Source: a virus
Virus record (IMG/VR): IMGVR_UViG_3300050821_000708
Span: 1 to 64,000 of that record
DNA: 64,000 nt
Reading direction: 5' to 3' (one strand)
The notes below the pieces were generated by a model that saw nothing but the letters and a program-made list of their open reading frames with translations, was not told the DNA's origin and made no database searches. The position numbers and the translations under genes are program-made. Below are positions 23,501 through 31,546 of this stretch, piece by piece; the stretch's first letter is position 1, and each line of letters begins with the position of its first letter.

Positions 23501-23805
23501 ACAGCGACCTGATCGTGTCGGCTTGGGTCCTGACTGGTGTCGTGGCTCTGGGCTGTGCCGCGTCGTTCGTGATCTGGGAAGTCCGTGACGGTGGTCTGAC
23601 CCACCTTGCGCGTACGGCTCTGTTCCTAGCACGGTATGGTCGCATTCCACGCTGGCTCAAGGCTCTGATCGTGTTCGGCTGCCTGCCGATCATCGGGCCG
23701 CTGGACGAGGTTGTCTTGCTGGTGGCTGGTGTGATTCTATGGATCGGCTACCGTGAACGGCTCAAGTGGGCGTGGGACTACACATCCAACGGTGGCCCGT
23801 CGTAA
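23497..23805 (+). CDS. membrane protein, two to three helices
   Basis: Seen: 102 aa, GTG at 23497. Hydrophobic segments near residues 5-27 and 55-83 with a basic loop (ARYGRIPRWLK) between. Stop TAA abuts repeat site 16. Unknown role. Confidence 0.72.
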   Translation: MNSDLIVSAWVLTGVVALGCAASFVIWEVRDGGLTHLARTALFLARYGRIPRWLKALIVFGCLPIIGPLDEVVLLVAGVILWIGYRERLKWAWDYTSNGGPS

Positions 23806-23817
23806 GTTTCCAGAAAC
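23806..23817 (+). repeat. GTTTC-N2-GAAAC site 16
   Basis: GTTTCCAGAAAC starting immediately after a TAA stop. Confidence 0.9.
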
Positions 23818-23831
23818 TGAGGTCACGCCAT

Positions 23832-23861
23832 GGCTCATGTGCGATCCGTCGCATATGGGCC
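23832..23861 (+). terminator. 13-bp hairpin with TGCGA element g
   Basis: GGCTCATGTGCGA pairs (with two G-U) to TCGCATATGGGCC around loop TCCG. No T tract, so attenuator or processing site rather than classic terminator. The TGCGA core is 23840-23853. Confidence 0.55.
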
Positions 23862-24094
23862 GTGGGAGACGGCAGTCTCATACTAGGAAGGTGAGAATCA
23901 TGTGATCTCCGCCATCAGGAAGTAGTCCGAAACTGGGGGTTGTGCAAACCTCCATGTTGTAATACCGTGTAACCACAACTGAATACAGACGCAAGTAGGA
24001 CGAACTGCTTGGCCCGAACGTCTGGGTTGATGTGTGCGAATCTTTACTCCCTTTCAGTCGCATACATCTTCCGAGCCGCTCGGCTCAGTACCGA

Positions 24095-24106
24095 GTTTCT
24101 GGAAAC
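24095..24106 (+). repeat. GTTTC-N2-GAAAC site 17
   Basis: GTTTCTGGAAAC, noncoding, 38 nt upstream of the histone-like gene start. Confidence 0.9.
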
Positions 24107-24143
24107 ACCAGACCGGCTACCTCACAGTAAGGAAAGAACCATC

Positions 24144-24953
24144 ATGGCAACTGCCACGAAGAACTGGACCGAACTCCTCTCGGAGTCCGCGACTCTCCTG
24201 AGTCGCTCGGTCAACGCAAGCAAGCGCGCTGGCGCTCTGCTCTGGGACGGTGCCAAGCAGGGCATCGAAGGCTGGGACACCGACAAGGACCCGTACGCCG
24301 AGGCGCTGGCCGCCGACGCGCTCGACGCTCTGGGCAAGGCCCGCAAGGGTGATGTGTCCAAGATCAAGACCGTCGCGCTCGCCGTGCGCAACGAGGGTCT
24401 GGACCTCTCGAACTTCGAGAACCTGTCGAAGGCCTACGCCGCCGCGCGCAACTTGACCCAGACGGTCAAGGCGCACAAGGCCGAGGACGACGCTGCCGAG
24501 GAGGCCGTCGCCGTCATCGCCACCGCTGCGCCGAAGTCCACCTCCACTGCGGAGGGTGCGGCTCAGATCGTGCTCGCCAAGGGTGTGGACGAGGCTGCTC
24601 GTCTGATGCTCGACGCGCTCAACACGGCCAAGGACGCCGAGGGCAACCCGGTCCAGAACCTCGCTGCGCACCGCTCGCTGATGCGGGCCATCGCGCAGGA
24701 GATCACGGGCCGCATCCCGAAGCCGGAGCCCAAGCCGAAGCGTGAGCCGAAGCCGAAGGGCGCGGCCAAGAAGGCTGGTGTCCGCAAGCCGGTCGCGAAG
24801 AAGGCTGTCGCGAAGAAGGCGGCTCCGGTGAAGGCCAAGCCGGTCGCCGCCAAGGACGCGACGGGTGGAATCGTGGCGCGTGCCGCGAAGGCAGCCGTGG
24901 CTCGCCCGAAGGCAAAGCCGGTCGTCAAGGCGAAGCCCGTATCGGCTGAGTGA
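24144..24953 (+). CDS. DNA-binding-like protein with histone H1-type tail
   Basis: Seen: 269 aa from ATG at 24144 (MATATKNWTELL), with AAGGAAAG upstream; a longer in-frame reading through site 17 is less likely. Residues 1-190 are helical. Residues about 190-269 are Lys/Ala/Pro-rich repeats (PKPKREPKPKGAAKKAG) like histone H1 tails. Such tails bind DNA without sequence specificity. Its own leader region suggests separate, strong expression. It may compact phage DNA or displace host nucleoid proteins. Confidence 0.78.
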   Translation: MATATKNWTELLSESATLLSRSVNASKRAGALLWDGAKQGIEGWDTDKDPYAEALAADALDALGKARKGDVSKIKTVALAVRNEGLDLSNFENLSKAYAAARNLTQTVKAHKAEDDAAEEAVAVIATAAPKSTSTAEGAAQIVLAKGVDEAARLMLDALNTAKDAEGNPVQNLAAHRSLMRAIAQEITGRIPKPEPKPKREPKPKGAAKKAGVRKPVAKKAVAKKAAPVKAKPVAAKDATGGIVARAAKAAVARPKAKPVVKAKPVSAE

Positions 24954-24975
24954 CCCCGACCCGGGGGTAACGCAT

Positions 24976-25007
24976 CGGGCACATGTGCGATGAGTCGCAT
25001 GTGCCCG
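24976..25007 (+). terminator. strong hairpin with TGCGA element h
   Basis: CGGGCACATG... pairs with ...CATGTGCCCG, with inner stem GCGA-TGAG-TCGC (TGCGA core 24986-24999). It follows the histone-like gene and precedes a promoter. No T run. Confidence 0.6.
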
Positions 25008-25036
25008 GTGTGAGTCTCCCGGCTCAGACCATAGTG

Positions 25037-25045
25037 TGTTACGAT
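25037..25045 (+). promoter_or_regulatory. extended -10 promoter for the MoxR gene
   Basis: TGT-TACGAT (-10 at 25040-25045), followed by the leader ATCCAACAGATAGGA at 25070-25084. -35 region is poor. Confidence 0.55.
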
Positions 25046-25091
25046 ATTCCCTGTAGTAGCGCACCAAAAATCCAACAGATAGGACACATCT

Positions 25092-26159
25092 ATGAGCGAC
25101 AACCTCTGGACGTCTACGACCGCTGACGACATCATGGGTCAGTCAGTCGCAAATCAATGGGGCGCTCCCATGACTCCCCCGAAGCCCAAGACAGGACGTA
25201 GCACCATGACGCAGACCACCGGCGATGACATCGAGAACGCGCTGGAACTGATCAACCAGAACGGCGGGCTCGGGCCGTGGGAGAAGGAGGAGTCGGAGCC
25301 GTTGACGCGCTACTTGTTCCCTCGGTTCCACGGGGCCAAGGACGACGCCGACCAGTATCTCTCCCGCGCTGGTCTGGGCGAGAACGACACCGACGTCGAG
25401 ACGATCATCTCGTGGCTGGAGGCACCGCGCAACATCGTCGGCGCAACCCTGCTGCTCGGTGAGCCCGGGTCCGGCAAGACGGCCCTGATCGAGGCTGCCG
25501 TCACGCACATGGGCACGCCGAAGAAGCCGCGTCTGATGATGACGCACCTCTGCACTCCCGACGACACCCGCGACTCCCTGTTCCTTCGGTTCGTCGGTGA
25601 GGGCAAGGGTGACAACGGCACCCCGTTCGTGATGGGTGTGGTCCCGAAGGCTGCCCTGCTCGGGGCCGTCCTCTACTTGGACGAGTTCATGCTGCTCCCC
25701 GATGGTGTCAAGCCGGTCCTGTACCAGTTGATGGACGGTCGGCGCTACCTCGCGGGTGGCAACGTAGACGGCTCGGATCTGGAGGTCCACAAGGACTTCC
25801 GCATCATCCTTTCCTCCAACCCGAGCGTGCGTGGTGCCTCGCTGCCTGAGCCGATTGGCTCCCGGTGCGCCAGCACGACGCTGACCGTGGAGACCAGCGC
25901 CTCAATGCTGCGCGATCTGGGCATTGACGACGCCATCGTGGCTGCGTGGGAGGCACTGGGCACGGCTGCTCTGTGGCGTCCCCAGATCCGTGAGGTCCGG
26001 CTGGCCGACTACTGGCTCAGCGTGGATGAGTCGCAGGCTGTGTCGGCCTTCCTGCCCGAGCACTGCCCCGAGTCCCAGCGTGACGCCATCCGTGCTCAGG
26101 TCGTCTCGTTCATCGGTGGCAACCACGTGCGGGCTGACGGTCGTCTGGTGGTGTCGTGA
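25092..26159 (+). CDS. MoxR/CbbQ-type AAA+ ATPase
   Basis: Seen: 355 aa, ATG at 25092 after the conserved leader. Walker A GEPGSGKT (about residues 125-132), Walker B AVLYLDEF (about 195), sensor 1 RIILSSNPS (about 240), arginine-finger candidates downstream (GSRCAS). Known: MoxR/CbbQ ATPases form hexamers that remodel partners carrying VWA domains. The partner is encoded at 27127-29106. Together they look like a two-component chaperone/protease machine of unknown target. The N-terminal 90 residues are extra and polar. Confidence 0.9.
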   Translation: MSDNLWTSTTADDIMGQSVANQWGAPMTPPKPKTGRSTMTQTTGDDIENALELINQNGGLGPWEKEESEPLTRYLFPRFHGAKDDADQYLSRAGLGENDTDVETIISWLEAPRNIVGATLLLGEPGSGKTALIEAAVTHMGTPKKPRLMMTHLCTPDDTRDSLFLRFVGEGKGDNGTPFVMGVVPKAALLGAVLYLDEFMLLPDGVKPVLYQLMDGRRYLAGGNVDGSDLEVHKDFRIILSSNPSVRGASLPEPIGSRCASTTLTVETSASMLRDLGIDDAIVAAWEALGTAALWRPQIREVRLADYWLSVDESQAVSAFLPEHCPESQRDAIRAQVVSFIGGNHVRADGRLVVS

Positions 26160-26356
26160 TGAGTCGCCGTGCTTTGACGGTGTGGCTGCTGATCATTGGT
26201 TCGGTAGGTGAGTTCACCTCTGACCTCGCTCTCCGAGCCACCGGGTTGGATGGCACCCACGGGATCAACGCTCACTCCTACAACGTGACCTTCTCGCTGG
26301 TTCTGGGGACCGCGATGTTCATGATGATCACTTCGTATTTCGGAGGGGACTCCTGA
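26159..26356 (+). CDS. 65-aa membrane protein
   Basis: Seen: ATG at 26159 in a TGATG junction after the ATPase. Two hydrophobic segments (RALTVWLLIIGSVGEF and VTFSLVLGTAMFMMITSYF). Position between ATPase and VWA partner may be incidental. Confidence 0.7.
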   Translation: MSRRALTVWLLIIGSVGEFTSDLALRATGLDGTHGINAHSYNVTFSLVLGTAMFMMITSYFGGDS

Positions 26357-26487
26357 TGGGAAGGTGGATCGTCACCATCAACGTGGAGGCGGATTCCATG
26401 GAGGGCGCTTTCGAGTTCGCAAACGTCGCCTGTGAGATGGCTGGCGACGGTGTGACCGTGACGTCGTACGAAGTGGATCGCGGCTGA
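26356..26487 (+). CDS. 43-aa protein, unknown
   Basis: Seen: TGATG junctions on both sides. MGRWIVTINVEADSMEGAFE: strand, helix, strand pattern typical of tiny phage proteins. No function. Confidence 0.65.
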   Translation: MGRWIVTINVEADSMEGAFEFANVACEMAGDGVTVTSYEVDRG

Positions 26488-26735
26488 TGTGGGTCGTCAA
26501 GAGCGGCGTGAAGGTTTGGGCAGGTGGTTCTTTCCCTGAGCCTCCTGAGCCAGCGCCTCAGCGCCGCGAGTACCACCCGTACAACCGCATGGAACTCAAG
26601 CCATGCGGCACCGAGGCCGGGGCGCGGCGTCATCACCGACGAGGCGAGGAAGTCTGCGAGCCCTGCAAGATCGCACGTAGCGAGGCAGAGAGTCGTCGCT
26701 ACCGAGAAGCGAGAGGCGGACTGAGGACAGCGTGA
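26487..26735 (+). CDS. zinc-binding small protein of common actinophage type
   Basis: Seen: 82 aa. KPCGTEAGARRHHRRGEEVC followed by EPCK: Cys-x(n)-RRH-x-RRGE-x-x-Cys-x-x-Cys pattern seen in many actinophage and host proteins. Likely one zinc site, DNA- or RNA-binding, with a basic helical tail. Confidence 0.78.
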   Translation: MWVVKSGVKVWAGGSFPEPPEPAPQRREYHPYNRMELKPCGTEAGARRHHRRGEEVCEPCKIARSEAESRRYREARGGLRTA

Positions 26736-26926
26736 TGGCTGAGACATACCGCCCCGAACTGGCGCTCGCGAAGTTTCTGGAAACCATGTCAATCGACACG
26801 ACTGGCACCGGGGCTCTCGTGATGGTGTGTACGAACTGCGAGGAAGCCGTCTGTGACGTGGAGCCGAACGACACCCTGCGTGTCCTGCTCAACACGGCGT
26901 TGGCTCACACCGACTGCGGTTCATAG
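26735..26926 (+). CDS. 63-aa Cys-rich small protein
   Basis: Seen: ATG at 26735 in a TGATG junction. FLET (site 18) at residues 13-16, then CTNCEEAVCDV and a C-terminal DC: zinc-binding candidate. Unknown function. Confidence 0.7.
   Translation: MAETYRPELALAKFLETMSIDTTGTGALVMVCTNCEEAVCDVEPNDTLRVLLNTALAHTDCGS
26773..26784 (+). repeat. GTTTC-N2-GAAAC site 18
   Basis: GTTTCTGGAAAC; encodes FLET in a 63-aa Cys-rich protein. Confidence 0.9.
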
Positions 26927-26934
26927 CAACAACG

Positions 26935-26947
26935 TGCGACTGTCGCA
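26935..26947 (+). repeat. TGCGA hairpin element i
   Basis: TGCGACTGTCGCA directly followed by the leader CATCCAACAGGAG of the next gene. Confidence 0.8.
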
Positions 26948-26968
26948 CATCCAACAGGAGATCCAACC

Positions 26969-27130
26969 ATGGAGAACGATTACACCATTGACGATCTGAT
27001 CGAGGAGGTCGAAGTGATCGAGGGGGAGAAAGATTTCCCCACGAACCGAATCGACCTGATGAGTACTCGCCAGTTCATCGCGTACGTCGAGATGGAACTG
27101 GCCAACATCCAACAGAAAGCGAAACGATGA
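26969..27130 (+). CDS. 53-aa acidic protein, unknown
   Basis: Seen: ATG at 26969 after AACAGGAGATCC. MENDYTIDDLIEEVEVIEGE, helical and acidic. Its C-terminus (NIQQKAKR) is encoded by the ATCCAACAGAAAGC leader that serves the next gene. Possible adaptor for the VWA protein it overlaps; not shown. Confidence 0.7.
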   Translation: MENDYTIDDLIEEVEVIEGEKDFPTNRIDLMSTRQFIAYVEMELANIQQKAKR

Positions 27131-29106
27131 CCAACCAGAATGACGCCGTTCAGGCTGAGACCGAAGCGGGCACCGACGAACTGGAATCCCTCAAGGCCCA
27201 GAAGGCTGCCAAGCCGAAGTACCCGCCGGTCAAGATCAGCGGCACCGCTCACAAGCAACTGGCCTCCAAGTGGCGCTCATGGTCAGGCTGGCGGGACGCA
27301 CGTATCGAGTTCAGCGACGACATCCACATGGACGACGGCATGTCCAAGACGGACATCGCATTCACAGACATGACCACGCACGTCTGCCACGTCAATGGCG
27401 CTGCTCTGGTGCGTAACCCGAACCGGGTGTTGGCCACGGTAAATCCGTTCCGCCTCAAGCCGGAGGCCGTGATGACCGGTGTGCTGCTGCACGAGGCTGG
27501 TCACGCTCGGTTCTCTCTGTGGCTGCCAGTGACCGAGGAAGCGGCCGAAGGGTGGGCACACGGTGACGGCTCTGCGATCACCGAGAAGGAGGTCGGGTTC
27601 GCTCGCCTGATGGAGGAGGCTCGGGTCGAGGGCAAGATCGGCAAGATGGTGGACAAGATCGACGCCAAGGGTCTGGACTGGACCATGCGCGCGGCAGCGG
27701 CTCACCTCCTGCCGATGACCAAGGTGTCGGACAACGACGCTCAGGCCGTCATGGACGTGATTGGCTCATGGGTCAAGCGCGCTGGTCGCCTCAAGGCGCT
27801 CGGGCAAACTGCCGTATGGGTCAACAACTTCGACAACTTCTTGGCTGAGACGATCAACGAGTGGCTGACGGCTGAGCAGATTCGTGGACAGGTGACGGGT
27901 GGTCAGCCCATCGACCCTGACGCCGATACGGACCTGATTGTCCAGTACCTCAACGCCATGATCATGTGTCAGGACGACACCGGTCCGACCATGATCGACT
28001 ACGCCAAGAATGTGCTTGATCTGCTCTACCGAAATCAGGACGACGACCAGCGACCCGACCCCAACAGTGGCATGTGCGCGGCTTTGGCTGGTGATGAGGC
28101 AAGCGGTGAAGGCGATGGCGAGCAGGGAGATGGCGACGCGGACGGCAACAGTGTCGCTCAACTCGTCATCCAGACGCTGGAGCAGTCCTCAGAGCAGGAA
28201 GCCCAGCAGGCGCTGGCTGATGGAACCGACCCAGCGAACCAAGCGCCCACTGACGACGCACCCGCGCAGTCTGGCGCTGGAGGCGGAGCGGGCCGTGGAA
28301 AGCCCAGCCACCAGCCCAAGTGGCGCAACCCCACCCCGGCTGAACGGGAACTCCAGCGGGGCGCTGAGCGCTTCCTGCGGTCCCTGATCGCACCGACCGA
28401 GACGACCAAGGTCTCCCTGTCCGACTCACCTTCGGCCATGGTGGACCCGGTGGCCTACTCGGCGTGGAAGGCTGGTGGCATGGTGCGCTCCCCGCACTTC
28501 TTCAAGCGAGTCAAGCGCACGGTGGACGCTGCGCCTCCGGTGAAGATCGCGATTCTGGTGGACATCAGCGGCTCGATGGACGTGTTGCAGGAGCCCTCGG
28601 CTGTCCTGTCGTGGGCTCTGTCGGCGGCAGCGTTGGACCTGTCCAACTTCGCCGGTCGTGGTCAGCAGATCGAGGCATGCATGATTCACTGGGGTGACTC
28701 GGTGAAGGTGGTGCAGGAGGTCGGCCAGTATGCACCGGGCATCAGCACCGCTCCGTGTCGTGAGGGCACCTCTGCCATGCACGGGGCGATGAAGATGATC
28801 GAGGAGCAGATCCCCGACTTCTACATCCCGAGCGAGCGAGCCAACCGGCTGATCGTCCAGTTCACCGACTGGGAGTTGGACTACTACACCGTGGGCAAGT
28901 CCGAGGAGATGGTGCTGGCTGCCATGGCCAGCGGTATCAACATGCTCACGGTGGCTCCGTACAGTCACAAGCACGCGCTGGGTGAGTACGAGAAGAAGAT
29001 GGCGCTGGGCTTCTATCCGGGTGACTCCTCGTTCATCGTCTACGACAAGCGCTCACCCGGGCGCGTCTGGGAGCAGGCCGCCGCTGCTCTGATGGATGTG
29101 CACTGA
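27127..29106 (+). CDS. putative metallopeptidase with C-terminal VWA domain (MoxR partner)
   Basis: Seen: 659 aa, ATG at 27127. N-terminal region carries GVLLHEAGHARFSLW (HExxH zinc motif near residue 121) followed by EEARVEGKIG, a plausible third-ligand Glu. A disordered acidic Gly/Asp/Gln-rich linker spans about 315-395. The VWA domain starts near 470 with the MIDAS motif DISGSMD. The pairing HExxH + VWA beside a MoxR ATPase matches a known bacterial arrangement (DUF2201-like, CobT-like), as I recall it. Role in a phage is unknown: virion assembly, host takeover or defence control are all possible. Confidence 0.85.
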   Translation: MTNQNDAVQAETEAGTDELESLKAQKAAKPKYPPVKISGTAHKQLASKWRSWSGWRDARIEFSDDIHMDDGMSKTDIAFTDMTTHVCHVNGAALVRNPNRVLATVNPFRLKPEAVMTGVLLHEAGHARFSLWLPVTEEAAEGWAHGDGSAITEKEVGFARLMEEARVEGKIGKMVDKIDAKGLDWTMRAAAAHLLPMTKVSDNDAQAVMDVIGSWVKRAGRLKALGQTAVWVNNFDNFLAETINEWLTAEQIRGQVTGGQPIDPDADTDLIVQYLNAMIMCQDDTGPTMIDYAKNVLDLLYRNQDDDQRPDPNSGMCAALAGDEASGEGDGEQGDGDADGNSVAQLVIQTLEQSSEQEAQQALADGTDPANQAPTDDAPAQSGAGGGAGRGKPSHQPKWRNPTPAERELQRGAERFLRSLIAPTETTKVSLSDSPSAMVDPVAYSAWKAGGMVRSPHFFKRVKRTVDAAPPVKIAILVDISGSMDVLQEPSAVLSWALSAAALDLSNFAGRGQQIEACMIHWGDSVKVVQEVGQYAPGISTAPCREGTSAMHGAMKMIEEQIPDFYIPSERANRLIVQFTDWELDYYTVGKSEEMVLAAMASGINMLTVAPYSHKHALGEYEKKMALGFYPGDSSFIVYDKRSPGRVWEQAAAALMDVH

Positions 29107-29108
29107 TA

Positions 29109-29121
29109 TGCGACCGTCGCA
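29109..29121 (+). repeat. TGCGA hairpin element j
   Basis: TGCGACCGTCGCA two bases after the stop of the VWA gene. Confidence 0.8.
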
Positions 29122-29140
29122 CAAGGTCGAAACAAGCACA

Positions 29141-29152
29141 GTTTCTGGAAAC
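29141..29152 (+). repeat. GTTTC-N2-GAAAC site 19
   Basis: GTTTCTGGAAAC, intergenic, 14 nt before the next ATG, directly ahead of the GAAAGGA ribosome binding site. Confidence 0.9.
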
Positions 29153-29166
29153 CGAAAGGACCAACG

Positions 29167-29427
29167 ATGAGCCTCGTGATTCAGAACGAGATCACCACGA
29201 CGCTGCTGACCGATCCGTTCGGTGTCCCGCTGATCGAAGATATGGAGGAGCCCCACTGTGGTTCCATCCTCATGGTCGGCGGCTGGTACGGCACCGCGTG
29301 GCAGCGTATGTTCGCTGACGGCCAGTGGCACCCCAGTCGGGGTGGTACTCCGCGCAAGTTCAAGCAGTTGCTCAAGCGCCGCAACGTCATCCTGATCTAC
29401 GAGGCAAAGGAGAGGGTTGATGGCTAA
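29167..29427 (+). CDS. 86-aa protein, unknown
   Basis: Seen: ATG at 29167 after GAAAGGACC. ILMVGGWYGTAWQRMFADGQ and a Lys/Arg helix; soluble. Reminiscent of small actinophage proteins with W-x-G-T-A-W-Q-R. Function unknown. Confidence 0.75.
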   Translation: MSLVIQNEITTTLLTDPFGVPLIEDMEEPHCGSILMVGGWYGTAWQRMFADGQWHPSRGGTPRKFKQLLKRRNVILIYEAKERVDG

Positions 29428-29524
29428 GTGGTTCTGCCCCGGCTGTCGGGTGCGCCAGCCTGCCAACGACGAGGTGTCTGACACGTTCAAGGCGTGTCCC
29501 AAGCGCTGTGGGTGGCGACGGTAA
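29420..29524 (+). CDS. 34-aa zinc-ribbon peptide
   Basis: Seen: ATG at 29420 after GGAGAGGG. MAKWFCPGCRVRQPAN ... CPKRC: Cys-x2-Cys plus Cys-x3-Cys. Ends in TAATG overlap. Confidence 0.65.
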   Translation: MAKWFCPGCRVRQPANDEVSDTFKACPKRCGWRR

Positions 29525-30069
29525 TGCCTGCTTGTCGTCAGTGTGGCGTTGTCCTCTCTGGCCCAGCGGATTTGAGCGCGCTCTGCGCCTCGTGTAGGGA
29601 GCAGCAGAGTCTCAGACTGGCTCAGATCGCGCCAGTGGCACCGAAAGACACCAATCCGGACTTGGGTGCCCTCGACTCGATGGTGCAGTTGACGAGCGCT
29701 GAGGTCGAGGGTGTTCGGAAGTTCTTCAAAGCCCTCAAGAGTGGCGTCTACATCAAGTGTGTCGGGTGTGGGAAGTTCAAGTTCGATCCAGAGACCTCGG
29801 TGATAGTGGACGGAAAGGTTTACTGTGACGAATGTGAGCCTCCTGTGGTATCTACTACGGCTCCGGGTGGCTTGCTACTTCCTCGCAAACCGACACGGCA
29901 AGCAACGCAGGATCAAGTGGACGTAACGGCACGGATTCAAGAGGCGATTTCAAAGGGTGTAATGACCCACAAGGATTTCGCAGATCAGATGGGTCTGCTG
30001 GCTGACAGAATCAACACCGCATCGGTGTCGATGAGCAAGGTGGAACAAGCGATGAGGAAGAAGCCATGA
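29524..30069 (+). CDS. double zinc-ribbon protein
   Basis: Seen: 181 aa from ATG at 29524. CRQC...CASC (residues 4-25) and CVGCGKFKF...CDEC (about 78-103) form two ribbons separated by a helical segment. The C-terminus is helical. May be a transcription or nucleic-acid-binding factor. ATGA overlap with the nuclease gene. Confidence 0.75.
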   Translation: MPACRQCGVVLSGPADLSALCASCREQQSLRLAQIAPVAPKDTNPDLGALDSMVQLTSAEVEGVRKFFKALKSGVYIKCVGCGKFKFDPETSVIVDGKVYCDECEPPVVSTTAPGGLLLPRKPTRQATQDQVDVTARIQEAISKGVMTHKDFADQMGLLADRINTASVSMSKVEQAMRKKP

Positions 30070-30425
30070 CAGCCAAGGACGAGACCGCGCTGGTCAAGAA
30101 GATGCGCGAGGCAGCGAACGCCAAGTACGGTGATGACATCGTGATCGTCAAGTACCACGGCAGCCCGTACTCCGAGGCCGGTGTCAGTGATCTGCTGATC
30201 TGTCTCTACGGGATGTTCGGTGCCTGTGAGGTCAAGGCTCCGGAGTCCTATCCGGTCAAGGGCCAGCCCTCGGTGGAGAAAGCAGAACAGGCAGAGACAG
30301 CCCACCAGCGATTGTTCCTCGACAAGGTGTATGAGGCTGGCGGCTTCCAGACCGTGTGCGCCAGCGTGGAGCATTTCATGGAGTTTCTGGAAACCGTGGC
30401 TGAGTATTACGTCGAGCGTAGATAG
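30066..30425 (+). CDS. VRR-NUC domain nuclease
   Basis: Seen: 119 aa. KYHGSPYSEAGVSDLLICLYG, then ACEVKAPE (Glu-x-Lys) and AHQRLFLDKV match the VRR-NUC core: G-(V/x)-x-D, E-V-K, Q. Known: PD-(D/E)xK-type enzymes often resolving Holliday junctions or degrading DNA. Likely part of phage recombination or packaging-intermediate resolution. FLET (site 20) is in the last helix. Confidence 0.85.
   Translation: MTAKDETALVKKMREAANAKYGDDIVIVKYHGSPYSEAGVSDLLICLYGMFGACEVKAPESYPVKGQPSVEKAEQAETAHQRLFLDKVYEAGGFQTVCASVEHFMEFLETVAEYYVERR
30383..30394 (+). repeat. GTTTC-N2-GAAAC site 20
   Basis: GTTTCTGGAAAC; encodes FLET near the C-terminus of the VRR-NUC nuclease. Confidence 0.9.
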
Positions 30426-30428
30426 ACG

Positions 30429-30442
30429 TGCGACGCATCGCA
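30429..30442 (+). repeat. TGCGA hairpin element k
   Basis: TGCGA-CGCA-TCGCA just after the nuclease stop and immediately upstream of a promoter. Confidence 0.75.
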
Positions 30443-30447
30443 TAGTG

Positions 30448-30461
30448 TGAGACAATATAAG
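30448..30461 (+). promoter_or_regulatory. extended -10 promoter
   Basis: TGA-GACAAT overlapping TATAAG, followed by the leader ATCCAACGTTAGGA of the next gene. Confidence 0.55.
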
Positions 30462-30496
30462 TGGGTCTATCCCACAATCCAACGTTAGGAAGAATC

Positions 30497-30757
30497 ATGT
30501 ACGAAGTACAGATGGCAGACACCCGACCGATGCAGGCGGGCGATCTGTTCAAGGACTCTGAGGGCATCATCTGGGTAGCCCTCAACGCGGTGGGTACGGA
30601 CGGGAAGCCGGTCGATCCGACACAGGCCTCGCTGGTCTACCACTGCGTTGACTCAACGGCCACGGTTGATGGCAGCGAAAGCGCCGACCCGGTGAGCATC
30701 GCCATTCTCATCCCCCCATTCACGCTGATCGCTGCTCTGGGATCGGTGAAGATGTGA
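30497..30757 (+). CDS. 86-aa protein, unknown
   Basis: Seen: ATG at 30497 (MYEVQMADTRPMQAGD) after TTAGGAAG. Beta-rich; first gene behind its own promoter. No family named. Confidence 0.75.
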   Translation: MYEVQMADTRPMQAGDLFKDSEGIIWVALNAVGTDGKPVDPTQASLVYHCVDSTATVDGSESADPVSIAILIPPFTLIAALGSVKM

Positions 30758-31182
30758 TGACCACCATCCCGAAGATCGCCCTCGCCAAGATCGCAGGCGT
30801 CGAGAGCCACGTCACCCCGGCGCTGGACTACGGGTTCCATGTCATCGACACCACCGAGTGGTACGCGGCGCAACAGGTCGAGATCCTCCACTGGATCGCG
30901 TGCATCGACCCCGAGAACGCCGACACGCTCGCTCACCTCTCGGGTTCAGGCAGCCGCTCTGAGATGCGATCCCGTCTCCGCGAGATCGCCAACCCGACCC
31001 CGCCACTGCCCGAGGAACCGCCCATCCGGTCGTTCTTGAAGGACAAGACCGGTGCGGAGTGGGTTATGGGTACGAATGGCCGAATGATTGGCCTGAGTGG
31101 ACTTGGTGTGCCTATCGGGTGTGTCCTCCCGTGGGCTGAGTGGTACAAGCAGTTCGGCCCCGGCGAGGTGATCGAGTCGTGA
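30757..31182 (+). CDS. 141-aa protein, unknown
   Basis: Seen: ATG at 30757 in a TGATG junction. Helical N-terminal half (WYAAQQVEILHWIACIDPEN), Pro-rich middle, beta C-terminus. No motif recognised. GTGA overlap downstream. Confidence 0.72.
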   Translation: MTTIPKIALAKIAGVESHVTPALDYGFHVIDTTEWYAAQQVEILHWIACIDPENADTLAHLSGSGSRSEMRSRLREIANPTPPLPEEPPIRSFLKDKTGAEWVMGTNGRMIGLSGLGVPIGCVLPWAEWYKQFGPGEVIES

Positions 31183-31295
31183 ACACCAAGGCGAAGCGCG
31201 GTAAGTGCGTTCGCTGTGGGAAGTCAGTGGCCCTGAAGGTAGATGGCACCTTGCATTCGCACGGCGTCTGCGGATCAGGACAACGACCGCGATGA
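31179..31295 (+). CDS. 38-aa zinc-finger-like peptide
   Basis: Seen: GTG at 31179; MNTKAKRGKCVRCGKSVALK plus a later His-x-His and Cys. One zinc site likely. Confidence 0.65.
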   Translation: MNTKAKRGKCVRCGKSVALKVDGTLHSHGVCGSGQRPR

Positions 31296-31546
31296 CCACC
31301 GACACAGACCGCGAGGCGCTGGCCGCACTCTTGGACCCCCTCTACAGCAGTGACTTTGTTCCCGAGGATGAGGCTGGCCGGATCCTCGCTTCCGACTGGT
31401 TTGCCGCCCACGACGCCGCGATCCGCAAAGAAGCCCGAGAGGCTGGTCGAAACGAGACCCTGCACTATGTGACCGTGGTGACTGGTCCTTACGCCCGATA
31501 CAAAGTGGCTAACAAAATGACAGAAATGGGGCTAGAACATGACTGA
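31292..31546 (+). CDS. 84-aa protein, unknown
   Basis: Seen: ATGA overlap at 31292. Acidic helical N-terminus (DREALAALLDPLY) and a RNETLHYVTVVTG segment. Function unknown; overlaps the nuclease gene start. Confidence 0.7.
   Translation: MTTDTDREALAALLDPLYSSDFVPEDEAGRILASDWFAAHDAAIRKEAREAGRNETLHYVTVVTGPYARYKVANKMTEMGLEHD

Larger units (their letters stand above)
23806..24143. other. 338-nt noncoding leader region
   Basis: No convincing gene. It holds sites 16 and 17, the 13-bp-stem hairpin at 23832-23861, a possible -10 (TGTAAT near 23960) and a wide TGCGA/TCGCA pair (24035-24062). It probably supplies a promoter or RNA control for the histone-like gene that follows. Confidence 0.5.
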
